This document shows, in pieces, positions 17,115 through 25,645 of a stretch of 64,000 nucleotides of DNA. Position 1 is the first letter of the stretch; each line of letters starts with the position of its first letter. Both the position numbers and the translations under genes were made by a program. The notes under the pieces are model-generated. The model was not told the origin of the DNA, ran no database searches, and saw only the letters and a list, made by a program, of their open reading frames with translations. Source of the DNA: Akkermansiaceae bacterium UBA7890 (GTDB taxonomy: Bacteria; Verrucomicrobiota; Verrucomicrobiia; Verrucomicrobiales; Akkermansiaceae); contig DLRK01000205.1 of the NCBI GenBank assembly GCA_002501065.1, forward strand, positions 59,176 to 123,175, given 5' to 3'.

Positions 17115-17681
17115 ATGATCTGTCTCGTCGGAAAACTCCCCGTCCTCCAGGTAGGCCGCCACCAGGTGGCAGGCTACGGAACGGAATGGATCGACATCGC
17201 CCTCCAACGTGCGGCCCGGTCCTGCGACCGTGCCGACTTTCCCTTCATCGACGACATCCGGGACGGCATTCTGCATTACCTCGAACACAAGTGTCCCTGG
17301 CGTGTGCTGCCCCTGGAGGATCTCTTTGAGCGCATGAAGCGGATGCTGCGGCGCATTGGCTGCGATGCCATTGCCAACAATCTCAACCCGCTTGCTCCAC
17401 CCATCACCCTCTCAATCGCCCGGGCCGCCCGGGAAGCCGGCAACGGGTTCGAGCTCGTCTTCTTCCAGAAGCTGCAAAAGGAAATCGATGACCTCCATGC
17501 ACGCGGCGCCGAGGAGTTTCATTTTACGGAACTCCGTGAAAGCGCCCGCATTCTCCGCGGGGCCATTCAGTGGACCTCCCGTTGTAACCGCCTCCACCAG
17601 GAGATCCTCGCCTTCCTCCAGAACTTCGCCCAGCAACCCGTCCCCGAGAACAGGAAGATCCATCTTACCATTGATCTCTGA
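17115..17681 (+). CDS. Conserved-looking hypothetical protein downstream of nrdR
   Basis: A 188-residue cytoplasmic protein with no signal peptide or transmembrane helix. The N-terminus reads MICLVGKLPVLQVGRHQV, and the rest is mainly helical and charged, with WRVLPLEDLFERMKRML near residue 60-78, PPITLSIARAAREAGNGFE near 95-113 and FHFTELRESARILRGAI near 135-150. I recognise no family. Its start is 7 bases from the nrdR stop, so it shares that transcript and may be linked to nucleotide or replication control; this is inference from context only. A GC-rich third-position bias like that of its neighbours and the lack of alternative frames support it being real. Confidence 0.7.
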   Translation: MICLVGKLPVLQVGRHQVAGYGTEWIDIALQRAARSCDRADFPFIDDIRDGILHYLEHKCPWRVLPLEDLFERMKRMLRRIGCDAIANNLNPLAPPITLSIARAAREAGNGFELVFFQKLQKEIDDLHARGAEEFHFTELRESARILRGAIQWTSRCNRLHQEILAFLQNFAQQPVPENRKIHLTIDL

Positions 17682-17801
17682 TCAACGGGAGAAGGGGAAC
17701 CAGGACAAACCAGATCAGGCGGGGGACTGCTTTCTCAACGGTCGATGCTTCCGGCCTACTTTTCCCTCCCCTTCCCCTCCCCTTTCCCCTTCACTCGGCC
17801 C

Positions 17802-18149
17802 GTGGCTGAGAAAACCATCTTCCAGAAGATCGCCGATCGTGAAATCCCGGGCGATATCGTCTACGAGGACGACCTCTGCCTCTGCTTTCGCGACATCTCT
17901 CCGCAGGCTCCGGTGCACCTTCTCCTCGTGCCCCAGAAGCTGATCGTGCGGATCGGGGAGGCCGATCCCGCCGACCAGGATCTCCTCGGCCATCTCCTCA
18001 CCCGGGTCCGGATCATCGCGGAACAGGAAGGCTTCGCTGAAGACGGCTTCCGCGTTGTCATCAACAACGGTGACCAGGGCGGCGAGGCCGTGCCTCACTT
18101 GCATCTCCATATTCTGGCTGGCCGACAGTTGGAGTGGCCGCCCGGGTAA
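17802..18149 (+). CDS. HIT family (histidine triad) nucleotide-binding protein
   Basis: A 115-residue cytoplasmic nucleotide hydrolase/transferase of the HINT branch. The frame is open from ATG 17745, but those 19 codons are a low-complexity Pro/Phe run; GTG 17802 gives (M)AEKTIFQKIADREIPG, the usual family start and length. It contains ISPQAPVHLLLVPQK near the middle, VINNGDQGGEAVPHLHLHIL with the HxHxH triad at the end, and the last catalytic His in that motif. HINT proteins remove AMP from lysyl-AMP-like phosphoramidates; the physiological role is unclear. It follows the unknown gene by 120 bases and converges with ccsA. Confidence 0.93.
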   Translation: MAEKTIFQKIADREIPGDIVYEDDLCLCFRDISPQAPVHLLLVPQKLIVRIGEADPADQDLLGHLLTRVRIIAEQEGFAEDGFRVVINNGDQGGEAVPHLHLHILAGRQLEWPPG

Positions 18150-18192
18150 AACCTCACTGCCGATTCACACCCGGCCTCGTGAACACTCCCTG

Positions 18193-20268
18193 CTACCCTC
18201 CCGCTCCCTCGGGCAGGGGCGAAGTCGTCGAGCGTGGCCGCTTTTTCGCCTTCGCGCTGTAGTAATCATGGATCGCGAAACCTATCCCTACGAGGAGAAC
18301 AGCTCCAATCATCCCATAGAAGATGAAGACCGCGAGTTTGCGTGACTCGGAGAATCCGTAGGAGTGCAGGCCCACATTGAGGAGATTGACATGCCACCAC
18401 GAGAAGGTCACCACCATGGCCCCGAAGATTGCGCAGAGATTCATTCCCCACTCCCTGATGATTCCTCCCATGCGTGCGTGCAGGATAAAGAGCATCCAGA
18501 TCACGATGAGGAGAGCGCCATTCTCCTTGGGATCCCATCCCCAGAAACGCCCCCACGAATAGTTCGCCCAGATTCCGCCCAGCACCGTGCCGATCAGCGA
18601 GAGGAAGAGTGTGAAGCAGACACACCCATAGGTCATGCGGGTGAGGAGTCGACGGACTGACTTGTCGCCACCATCGAGTTTCAGGATGCGCATGAACACG
18701 TAAACCAGACCGAAGGCCGCGGTGATGAATCCTCCCGCGTAGCCTAAGGTGATGGTGAGCACGTGGGTGGTCAGCCAGAAATTGGAGCGCAGAACAGCAA
18801 TCAGAGGATCATTGGGATCGCTCGCATCGCCGTATTCAAAGAGGCGCGCCATGACCAGTCCGGTAAAACCGATGATGGGCGCAATCGCGATGGCAATCCG
18901 GCGTCGGGTGAGAATTTCGACAACCACGGCCACCATGATCACGGTTGCGGTGATGAAGGGAATGGTATCGTAGAGACCGGTGACCGGCGGCCTCTGCGTG
19001 ATGATCATCCGCTGCACCGTACCCGCAATAATCGCAATCAATCCGGAGATCGATCCGATCCAGACCAGGATCATCATGATGCGGGCAAAGAAGCTCCGCG
19101 GAGAAAGCCAACTCAGAACCAGGAAGAGACAGGCCGGCATAAAGGCAAAGAAGGTCGCACGGAAGAACCACTTCGATTTATTGTATTTCAGCTCGGTTGG
19201 AATGGCGCGGTATTCGCCGCGCTCCCTCGCCCGTTTCTCGATATCGTCCTTTAGTGTCCTGAGCGCAGCGGGAAAGACCTTTTCATCGTCGCTGCGCGAG
19301 GACGCAACCAGTTGCTCCATCCTGTTGATATCCTCGATCGCCTGTTTCGGATTTTCGTGCTCCGCGGTAACGATCGTCTCGAAGATCAGATTTCCCGAAG
19401 CTCTCCACGGTTCCTTCTCCTTATCGTCCGGAGGAAAGATCACCAGGCCCCGCGCAGAGCGGTTAGCCAGCATGTGCACTTGTTGGATGATATAACCCAG
19501 TCGCTGGGGCAACTGATCAGGGGAGGAAACCTTGCTCATCGCCTCCTGCAACACCGGAGCCATCGAGAGAGCGACACTCATGGGCTTGTGATCGGCACTA
19601 CCATCCTCGCTGAGCCCCTGAAACTCGACTCCATAGCGCACGAAATCGAAATGGCTCAGGAACTGCTCGAACACCCCCACGTTATAGTTGAGCTCGCGGG
19701 TCTGCTTCTGCACCGTAGTGAGCTCGGCCCCCTTCTGACTCAACTGATCAAACTCGGCAGCGACGGTAGTGAGTTCAGCCAGATGTGGTTTCAGTTCGTC
19801 GTAGCTGTAACGGTCCCGCTTTTCCTTTCCCCTCATCCCGATGGTCTCGAAGACGTCTGAATTATCGACGCGGAAGGTCGGAAGTTTTCTTGCCAGTTCC
19901 GGGCGAAACAAGGCGTCCAGCATCCATTCGACAGGACCAATCTTGATCTTCCTGCCATCTTCTCCGATCACCCTGATTCCCCGGTCACCCCGCATCCCGA
20001 GGAGGGTAAACCCGGCGTAGGTTTCCAGTGGCTTGATCCGCCCATTCTCCTGCACGGGAATTGCCCGCGCAGTTTCGATCACCTCCTCCGACCAGGGCTT
20101 GTAGTCCGTAATTTCCGGGTAGTCCCTGTCCGGCATCATGGTCTTTATGACCATGCTGAACACTCCGGCCAGCAGGCTGAGGATGAGTCCGAAGGCAATC
20201 CAGCGTCCGATTGGACTGGGTTGCAGATCGTCAGACAACGGCAGTCCTGTCTCTTTTGTCCCCGACAT
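18193..20268 (-). CDS. ccsA: Cytochrome c biogenesis protein CcsA (System II), with N-terminal extension
   Basis: A 691-residue integral membrane protein that with ResB delivers heme to apocytochromes c. The C-terminal half (about 360-680) has many helices and the heme-handling WWD-type motif GIWANYSWGRFWGWDPKENG, with further conserved histidines such as in WWHVNLLNVGLHSYGF. The first 350 residues are an extra region: one helix (about 25-45), then a soluble part including IPVQENGRIKPLETYAGF, a phrase found in the long CcsA proteins of Bacteroidota and Planctomycetes-group bacteria. It overlaps the resB stop by 38 bases on the same strand, so translation is coupled. The c-type cytochromes served would include the DUF1553 cytochrome and electron donors to the oxidase here. 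Confidence 0.92.
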   Translation of the reverse strand: MSGTKETGLPLSDDLQPSPIGRWIAFGLILSLLAGVFSMVIKTMMPDRDYPEITDYKPWSEEVIETARAIPVQENGRIKPLETYAGFTLLGMRGDRGIRVIGEDGRKIKIGPVEWMLDALFRPELARKLPTFRVDNSDVFETIGMRGKEKRDRYSYDELKPHLAELTTVAAEFDQLSQKGAELTTVQKQTRELNYNVGVFEQFLSHFDFVRYGVEFQGLSEDGSADHKPMSVALSMAPVLQEAMSKVSSPDQLPQRLGYIIQQVHMLANRSARGLVIFPPDDKEKEPWRASGNLIFETIVTAEHENPKQAIEDINRMEQLVASSRSDDEKVFPAALRTLKDDIEKRARERGEYRAIPTELKYNKSKWFFRATFFAFMPACLFLVLSWLSPRSFFARIMMILVWIGSISGLIAIIAGTVQRMIITQRPPVTGLYDTIPFITATVIMVAVVVEILTRRRIAIAIAPIIGFTGLVMARLFEYGDASDPNDPLIAVLRSNFWLTTHVLTITLGYAGGFITAAFGLVYVFMRILKLDGGDKSVRRLLTRMTYGCVCFTLFLSLIGTVLGGIWANYSWGRFWGWDPKENGALLIVIWMLFILHARMGGIIREWGMNLCAIFGAMVVTFSWWHVNLLNVGLHSYGFSESRKLAVFIFYGMIGAVLLVGIGFAIHDYYSAKAKKRPRSTTSPLPEGAGG

Positions 20269-21478
20269 TTTTCTCCATTTGTTTGATGATGAACAATACC
20301 AGCATCAGCACGAAGTGAATGAGCATTCCGAACCCCGTGATGATGAGCGAAACGAGCGGCCAGTGATCTGCTGGATTCTTCACCACTTCGAAAACCGAGT
20401 AGAACCGGGTCGCCGTGGGATCCTGAGGACCCCAACTGGCCTGGAAAAAAGTGTAGCCCTTGTATCGCATCGGATTGTTCATCCGGATCACCTTCTCAGT
20501 CTGCCCGTCTTCCTCAATCCGGGTGATGTCACTGCGGAAGACCCGCGGCCGACGAGTACCGGGGTGGAACTCATGAGTGAACTTGTCGAGCTGGATTTCG
20601 AAGGGCATCTTCCACAACGACTTTCGGATCGTGATCGTGAAAATCTTCGCCCCCACCTCGAAGGTCGCCGGGTGCACACATGCGCTGGCGAGCAGGACGC
20701 GTTCTATCCTGTTCCCCTCCTTATCGAGGATATTGACATAGCATCCGGCCATGTCCCGCTCGGCTGACTTTTTGTCCGGCTCACGCCCGTCGAGAGTGAA
20801 GCCGTCCACAAATTCGACTCCAGCAAGCCCCTTTTGATCGAATGTCTCGACGGGGAGCGGTTCCGAGTTCACCTGGTAACCCTTCACCTCCACATCAAAT
20901 GGCAATGATTTCATCCTGAACAACCGGCGGTCATCGGGTTTGAGCCCCTTGAGATACTTGTTGGCAATCAGGTGAACCCTGGTGATTTCTTTCCCATCGG
21001 TTTCCGATACTTCGATAACGTGCTCGGTGTAGTGCTGGGCCACATCGCTGACCTCCCCCTCTTCAATCGTCATGTTTCCCCGTTGCGACTTCACCTGCGT
21101 GACAAACGCTCCCACCAGTAAAAGCAGCATCCCGCAGTGTGAAATCAGGATCCCGACCTGCTTGATTCCACGCCGCACTTTCAGAATCGTTCCCAGGAGA
21201 AGATTGATGAAGAAGATCAGCCCGACCCAGAATCCGTTTGGCAGTGGAATGGGCACCACCTTCCCGTTGAACTCGGGGAAGAGAAAGACGGTCTCGTAAT
21301 TGAAATACTTCTTCGTGGTCGCCAGCAGGGTGTGGTCCGCCTGCTCCAGGGTGCCCAGCCAGGTCAGGAGTCCCAGGAGCAGCAGGCACACACAGGCGAG
21401 GTGATAGCCCGCGAGGAAACTGATCACCCGGGCTCCCGGGTTCTTCTTGCCGTCCCTGCGCTGAGTCTCTTCCGCCAT
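20231..21478 (-). CDS. resB: Cytochrome c biogenesis protein ResB
   Basis: A 415-residue membrane protein, the ResB (Ccs1) half of System II cytochrome c maturation. It has helices at about 17-40, 80-102, 112-130 and, at the C-terminus, 368-392, and between them a large extracytoplasmic domain. Landmarks are LTWLGTLEQADHTLL near 45, VGILISHCGMLLLLVGAF near 110-128 and YKGYTFFQASWGP near 330-345. It holds reduced apocytochrome and heme for ligation together with CcsA. It is followed by ccsA, which begins 38 bases before its stop codon. The unknown lipoprotein gene at 21506 starts upstream on the same strand with a 27-base gap, and may belong to the operon. Confidence 0.93.
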   Translation of the reverse strand: MAEETQRRDGKKNPGARVISFLAGYHLACVCLLLLGLLTWLGTLEQADHTLLATTKKYFNYETVFLFPEFNGKVVPIPLPNGFWVGLIFFINLLLGTILKVRRGIKQVGILISHCGMLLLLVGAFVTQVKSQRGNMTIEEGEVSDVAQHYTEHVIEVSETDGKEITRVHLIANKYLKGLKPDDRRLFRMKSLPFDVEVKGYQVNSEPLPVETFDQKGLAGVEFVDGFTLDGREPDKKSAERDMAGCYVNILDKEGNRIERVLLASACVHPATFEVGAKIFTITIRKSLWKMPFEIQLDKFTHEFHPGTRRPRVFRSDITRIEEDGQTEKVIRMNNPMRYKGYTFFQASWGPQDPTATRFYSVFEVVKNPADHWPLVSLIITGFGMLIHFVLMLVLFIIKQMEKNVGDKRDRTAVV

Positions 21479-21505
21479 CGTTCAATCCGTTTCCTTGCCG
21501 CGTTC

Positions 21506-22093
21506 TCAGTCTCCGAGATTCAATCCCCGGCAGAATTCCAGAAATCGTTCCCGCTCCGCCTCCACGATCGCTCCCGGACCAACCATCTTGATTGTGATCA
21601 CCCCGCTCCCGGTGGCCCCAATGACTCCCAGCAAGCCGTAGTCATTCTTCGCTGCCTTTCCCATTCCCGGACCGTAGGTCCCCTTCTCTTCCACCAGGGC
21701 AAGCTCCACCCCCAGCGCGGTGGCGCGAGGCAGTGAGTTCACGTCAGTCTCCGAAATCGGTTCCAGGCCAAACTGTCGCCGCCACCGATTTACGTTTTGC
21801 CAGAGAGACCCTCTCGTTTCACTGATATAGACATCCCCCTCACCGTTCGGTCCGAATCCGAGATTGACCTGTCGCATCTGCGTATTCCTGCGCCGAACCC
21901 ATTCCTTCGGCACCTTGTAGACATAGTGCCGCTCCCCCGGCTTGAAGCGCTGCCAGTTCGAAGCGTGGAGCCGGATGCGCTCATCATTCGAATTGAGTTC
22001 CCGAGTCTCGTCGATCTCGACTTCGGTCGGAACCCTGCACCCGTTCATCAGGACAGAAGCGAACGCAATGGAAATGAGGGGGACTAGCCGCAT
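21506..22093 (-). CDS. Small lipoprotein of unknown function, upstream of resB-ccsA
   Basis: A 195-residue protein with a lipoprotein signal MRLVPLISIAFASVLMNGC (lipobox LMNGC, Cys 19). The mature part is soluble, with GERHYVYKVPKEWVRRRNTQ near 52-72, VNLGFGPNGEGDVYISETRG near 76-95, WRRQFGLEPISETDVN near 103-118 and a Gly-rich LLGVIGATGSGVITIKMVG near 152-170. The GDVYISETRGSLWQNVNRWRRQ segment resembles the pattern of small verrucomicrobial lipoproteins predicted to assist redox or cytochrome maturation, but I cannot assign a family. It is 27 bases upstream of resB on the same strand, hence likely in the cytochrome c maturation operon. Confidence 0.8.
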   Translation of the reverse strand: MRLVPLISIAFASVLMNGCRVPTEVEIDETRELNSNDERIRLHASNWQRFKPGERHYVYKVPKEWVRRRNTQMRQVNLGFGPNGEGDVYISETRGSLWQNVNRWRRQFGLEPISETDVNSLPRATALGVELALVEEKGTYGPGMGKAAKNDYGLLGVIGATGSGVITIKMVGPGAIVEAERERFLEFCRGLNLGD

Positions 22094-22146
22094 CTGAGTG
22101 ATCCCTAATCTTGCACTGCCCCCTAGGCAAGGGGCAAAGTCGGTCC

Positions 22147-23031
22147 GTGGAGCCTGTCCGCTATTTTAATCGCCTGACCGGCACTCTTGAGACCGAACAG
22201 ATCTACGGGGAGCGCTGGCTGCGTCTTGCCTACGAAAATCCCTGTGGTCCGATCCTGCGACACCTCGTCAAGCAACCGTTCTTCTCCCGGTGGTATGGCC
22301 GCCGCATGGCCCACCCCTCCAGTCGCAGGCTCATCGCCCCTTTTATCGAGGATTACAACCTCGACTCCGCAGATTTTGCCGATCCGCCGGAGTCATTCAC
22401 GAGCTTCAACGACTTCTTTGTCCGCAAGCTCAAGCCGGAAGCCCGGCCATTCGACCCCGACCCTGGAAAGGTCCTGTTTCCATGCGACGGCCGCCATTTC
22501 GGTTTTCCTGATGTTTCACAGGTCGACGCCGTTTTCGTCAAGGGACAACGCTTCACCCTTTCCGGCCTCCTTGGTTCGGCAGAACTGGCCCGGAGATTCG
22601 AACAGGGCACCCTCGTCCTCTCACGGCTCTGCCCCATCGACTACCACCGCTACCATTTCCCGGCTTCCGGAACGCCCTCCGAGTCCCGCCTCCTCAATGG
22701 CACCCTCTTCTCGGTCTCGCCCATCGCCCTTCGGCGAAACCTCGCCTACCTCTGGGAAAACAAGCGGGTGATCACCGAACTCGAAACAGAAGACTTCGGC
22801 ACCATTCTCACAATTGACATCGGCGCCACCAATGTCGGTTCCATCAGGCAGACCTTCATCCCCCACCACCCGGTCACGCGAGGTGACGAACGGGGCTATT
22901 TTTCGTTCGGCGGTTCAAGCACCATCACGCTCTTCGAACCAGGCAGGATCACCCTCGCCGGCGACCTCCTTGAGCACACCGCCCACCAAACCGAACTCTA
23001 CGCCCCGATGGGCGGCTTTCTGGGAAAGTGA
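22147..23031 (+). CDS. psd: Phosphatidylserine decarboxylase proenzyme
   Basis: A 294-residue membrane-associated enzyme making phosphatidylethanolamine from phosphatidylserine. I start it at GTG 22147 ((M)EPVRYFNRLTGTLETE), since the TTG at 22111 precedes unrelated codons. Catalytic landmarks are the Asp in FPCDGRHFGF, the His in CPIDYHRYHFPASG and the self-cleavage site FGGSSTITLFE: cleavage at Gly256-Ser257 would give the pyruvoyl alpha subunit. It reads GSS rather than LGST. Its 3' end overlaps the convergent cyclotransferase gene by 117 bases, and the stop of that gene is the complement of the Ser257 codon. Confidence 0.93.
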   Translation: MEPVRYFNRLTGTLETEQIYGERWLRLAYENPCGPILRHLVKQPFFSRWYGRRMAHPSSRRLIAPFIEDYNLDSADFADPPESFTSFNDFFVRKLKPEARPFDPDPGKVLFPCDGRHFGFPDVSQVDAVFVKGQRFTLSGLLGSAELARRFEQGTLVLSRLCPIDYHRYHFPASGTPSESRLLNGTLFSVSPIALRRNLAYLWENKRVITELETEDFGTILTIDIGATNVGSIRQTFIPHHPVTRGDERGYFSFGGSSTITLFEPGRITLAGDLLEHTAHQTELYAPMGGFLGK

Positions 23032-23745
23032 ATCCGGGTCGGGTCGGCACTCCGGCAAATGACCTCCCTGGTTTGGGAACGCCTCGAACGCCGCCGGCCA
23101 ATGGCGGACGATCAACAGTATCCAGAAGGCAACAAAGGCCAGCGCGGCACACACCTCGGCTCCCTGGGCCCACTTCTCCCTGCGCTTCCGTGCCCACCTC
23201 CCGGTGACAAACGGAATCAGTGGAAGGAGCGTGATGACCAGCCACATCAACCATCCAAACCACCTCGGTCCACTCACCTCCATCCCCAGGGTCAGGATTC
23301 CCCCTCCAACGGTCAGTGGAAGAAGGGCAAAGGTCGCCCCGCTGCATACCGCGCCGGGCGAACTGGCCCTTCTGTCTTCCCCACGGGCCATCCAGTCCGC
23401 CGGGACCAGATCCATCCTCCCTTCAATCTTCCCCCGGTATTCGTAAAGCCACGCCTCCACCTCTCCGCCATCCTTGAGGTGCACCATGGTCTTCAGTCGC
23501 TCATACTCCCGGCCCTCGAAATCGTCCAACTTCCGCAGCATCTCCCGTTCCACCGCATAAACCTCGCCCCGGACCGGAATGCCGTCGTCATCCAGGAGCA
23601 GGCCCGGATACCAGTCGATGCGATAGAGTTGCCCCAGAACCCAGGCCTCTCCCAGAGTCGTCGCACCCTCCAGTCGGAAATGATTGGAGGCTCCCTGCCG
23701 CAGGGTCCCATAAACAAAGACCATCGTTTTCCGGGATACCGACAT
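22915..23745 (-). CDS. Gamma-glutamylcyclotransferase-like domain fused to a membrane segment
   Basis: A 276-residue protein from ATG 23745 (ATG 23724 is a further option and gives MVFVYGTLRQG). Residues about 8-120 form a GGCT-like domain: VFVYGTLRQG substrate loop, LYRIDWYPGLLLDDDGIPV, and the catalytic-type Glu in KLDDFEGREYER. Such enzymes cleave gamma-glutamyl groups to 5-oxoproline, though many members are uncharacterised. The C-terminal half has three likely helices (about 133-155, 165-182, 198-215) and a hydrophilic tail. The last 117 bases overlap psd, and that tail (about the last 38 residues) may be non-native. Fusion of a cyclotransferase to helices is unusual. Confidence 0.75.
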   Translation of the reverse strand: MSVSRKTMVFVYGTLRQGASNHFRLEGATTLGEAWVLGQLYRIDWYPGLLLDDDGIPVRGEVYAVEREMLRKLDDFEGREYERLKTMVHLKDGGEVEAWLYEYRGKIEGRMDLVPADWMARGEDRRASSPGAVCSGATFALLPLTVGGGILTLGMEVSGPRWFGWLMWLVITLLPLIPFVTGRWARKRREKWAQGAEVCAALAFVAFWILLIVRHWPAAFEAFPNQGGHLPECRPDPDSLSQKAAHRGVEFGLVGGVLKEVAGEGDPAWFEERDGA

Positions 23746-23865
23746 CACGAAGAGGCCCCGGGATCATCCAGCCCCCGGACCCCGGGCAATGATAAGGCCG
23801 GGGATTCCTTCACCGGAATGCCTTTCCCGCTTCAGGACCAGCGAATAGGGTCTCCTTCCCACCTC

Positions 23866-24915
23866 TCACCGTTCCCCCCTCCCCACGCGCTCGCACAAGA
23901 CCACCTTCAATTCCTCCAGACCTTCCTCAAACTCCGCCGAGATGGGAACGATCTCCACCTTCGGGAAACGCGCACGAAAATTCTGCAGGTTCTCCGTCGC
24001 CCCCTCGAGATCCATCTTGTTGGCAACCACCAGCCACTCCAGCTTGGACAATTCCTCCCCGTACAATTTGATCTCCTTGCGAAGGGTTTCCACGTCTTCG
24101 ATGGGATCCCGGCACTCACTCCCCGCCATGTCCACTACGAAGAGGAGCAGGCCGCAACGGGTAATGTGGCGCAGGAATTCATGACCAAGACCACGGTTGT
24201 CATGTGCCCCTTCGATCAACCCCGGGATATCGGCGATGGTGCAACGCTTGAAGTCCGGAAACTCCACCACTCCCACCATCGGATTCAGGGTGGTAAAGGG
24301 ATAGGAAGCCACCTTGGGACGGGCCGCGCTCAACTTGCCTGTCAGGGTCGACTTGCCTGCATTGGGAAAACCCACCATCCCGGCATCTGCGATACGACGC
24401 AGTTCCAGATAAAAAACTCCCTCCCCTCCTTCCGTACCGAGCGTGAATTCCTCCGGCACCCGGTTGGTGGCACTGCGGAACTGCCAGTTCCCCTTACCTC
24501 CCGTCCCCGCCCTGCAAAGGATGAGTTCCTCTCCCTCATCGGTCAGATCCGCTATCAGTTCGAGATCGATCCCCTCTCCGCTGCGCTCCATTCTTACCGC
24601 TTCCGCCACCGTCCGGGCTGGACTCTTGTGAACCAGGGTGCCCGGCGGCACCTTGGCGATGACCGACTTGCCATTCTTTCCGTGGCGCTTCCAGCTCTGT
24701 CCGTGCCCGCCATCCTTCGCGACCAGCAGGGGGCTGTAGTGAAAGGTCTTCAGGTTGTCGATATGGCGGTCGACCCGCAGGATCACGTCTCCTCCTTCCG
24801 CCCCGTCACCCCCATCCGGCCCGCCCCGCGGGACGAACTTCTCCCGTCGGAAACTGACCACGCCGTTTCCGCCATTCCCCGCCTTTGCATAAATCCTGGT
24901 ATGATCAACGAACAC
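23866..24915 (-). CDS. obgE: GTPase ObgE/CgtA
   Basis: A 349-residue essential GTPase associated with the 50S ribosomal subunit and stress control. The Obg fold leads (KAGNGGNGVVSFRREKFV with glycine-rich GGPDGGDGAEGG), then the G domain: G1 GFPNAGKSTL near 168, G3 DIPGLIEGAHDNRGLG near 214, G4 NKMD near 285 and a G5-like PISAEFEEG. Start is GTG 24915, encoding (M)FVDHTRIYAKAGNGG, which matches the family exactly. There is no C-terminal extension. It is transcribed leftward alone, with yqgE diverging 128 bases away. A large frame on the opposite strand is a GC-rich shadow. Confidence 0.96.
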   Translation of the reverse strand: MFVDHTRIYAKAGNGGNGVVSFRREKFVPRGGPDGGDGAEGGDVILRVDRHIDNLKTFHYSPLLVAKDGGHGQSWKRHGKNGKSVIAKVPPGTLVHKSPARTVAEAVRMERSGEGIDLELIADLTDEGEELILCRAGTGGKGNWQFRSATNRVPEEFTLGTEGGEGVFYLELRRIADAGMVGFPNAGKSTLTGKLSAARPKVASYPFTTLNPMVGVVEFPDFKRCTIADIPGLIEGAHDNRGLGHEFLRHITRCGLLLFVVDMAGSECRDPIEDVETLRKEIKLYGEELSKLEWLVVANKMDLEGATENLQNFRARFPKVEIVPISAEFEEGLEELKVVLCERVGRGER

Positions 24916-25043
24916 GCACGCTTCTTTAGGGCCTAATCACCATTTCCTGAACCTCAAAATCTCCCTCCCGGTCCCTGACGTGTAAATCAATCAATTCTTC
25001 ACCCCCCCTTGACGCCGCCACCTCCCGGCATCAACTTCACCCC

Positions 25044-25607
25044 ATGGCTGACCTCCCCAGACAGGAATCACCCATCCACCTCCAGGGACAGCTTCTTATC
25101 GCCGATCCCACCCTGCGCGAGGGCATCTTCCCGCACTCCGTGATCCTTCTGGCAGAACACAATGCCGAGGAGGGTGCCTACGGCCTCATTCTCAACCATC
25201 CCTCCGGCCACAAGGTGGGCGAGTTTCTCAAGGATGAGGAGTTTGCTGCACTCGCCAAAATTGATGTTCACGTCGGTGGGCCGGTTGCCCGCGAACATCT
25301 CACCTTCGCCGCTCTCTGGTGGACCGAGGAGAAGGGCCTGCGCTTTTCCACCCGGATCTCGGCCCCCGACGCCGTCAAACATGCCCAGAATCCCGGCACC
25401 CTGGTCCGCGCTTTTGTCGGCTACTCCGGTTGGTCGGAGGGTCAGCTGGAAGGCGAACTCCGCCACAGCTCGTGGATCACCGCCAGGCCCACTCCCGAGC
25501 TTCTCGCCCACAGCCATGACCAGACGCTCTGGGCCGAGACCCTCCGAAACCTCTCCACCTACCACAGGATCATCGCGGAATGCTCCGACGATCCGAGCCG
25601 GAACTAG
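25044..25607 (+). CDS. YqgE/AlgH family protein (DUF179)
   Basis: A 187-residue protein of the YqgE/AlgH family. It opens LQGQLLIADPTLREGIFPHS, a signature followed by AEHNAEEGAYGLILNHPSG, VHVGGPVAREHLTFAAL, and FVGYSGWSEGQLEGELRHSS, all diagnostic. Family members are cytoplasmic and have a split beta-barrel; AlgH was linked to alginate transcription control, but the biochemical role is unknown. ATG 25044 is preceded by no strong Shine-Dalgarno. It diverges from obgE and converges with the ArgA-like gene 38 bases away. Confidence 0.92.
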   Translation: MADLPRQESPIHLQGQLLIADPTLREGIFPHSVILLAEHNAEEGAYGLILNHPSGHKVGEFLKDEEFAALAKIDVHVGGPVAREHLTFAALWWTEEKGLRFSTRISAPDAVKHAQNPGTLVRAFVGYSGWSEGQLEGELRHSSWITARPTPELLAHSHDQTLWAETLRNLSTYHRIIAECSDDPSRN

Positions 25608-25645
25608 GTTCTCCGTTGTTCGGGGTTCCTGTCAGGCAAGATCGC

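Noticed and set aside
23059..24936. 625-codon open frame on the plus strand
   Set aside because: It is antisense to obgE and the cyclotransferase gene, both with strong family motifs, and its translation shows no conserved pattern.
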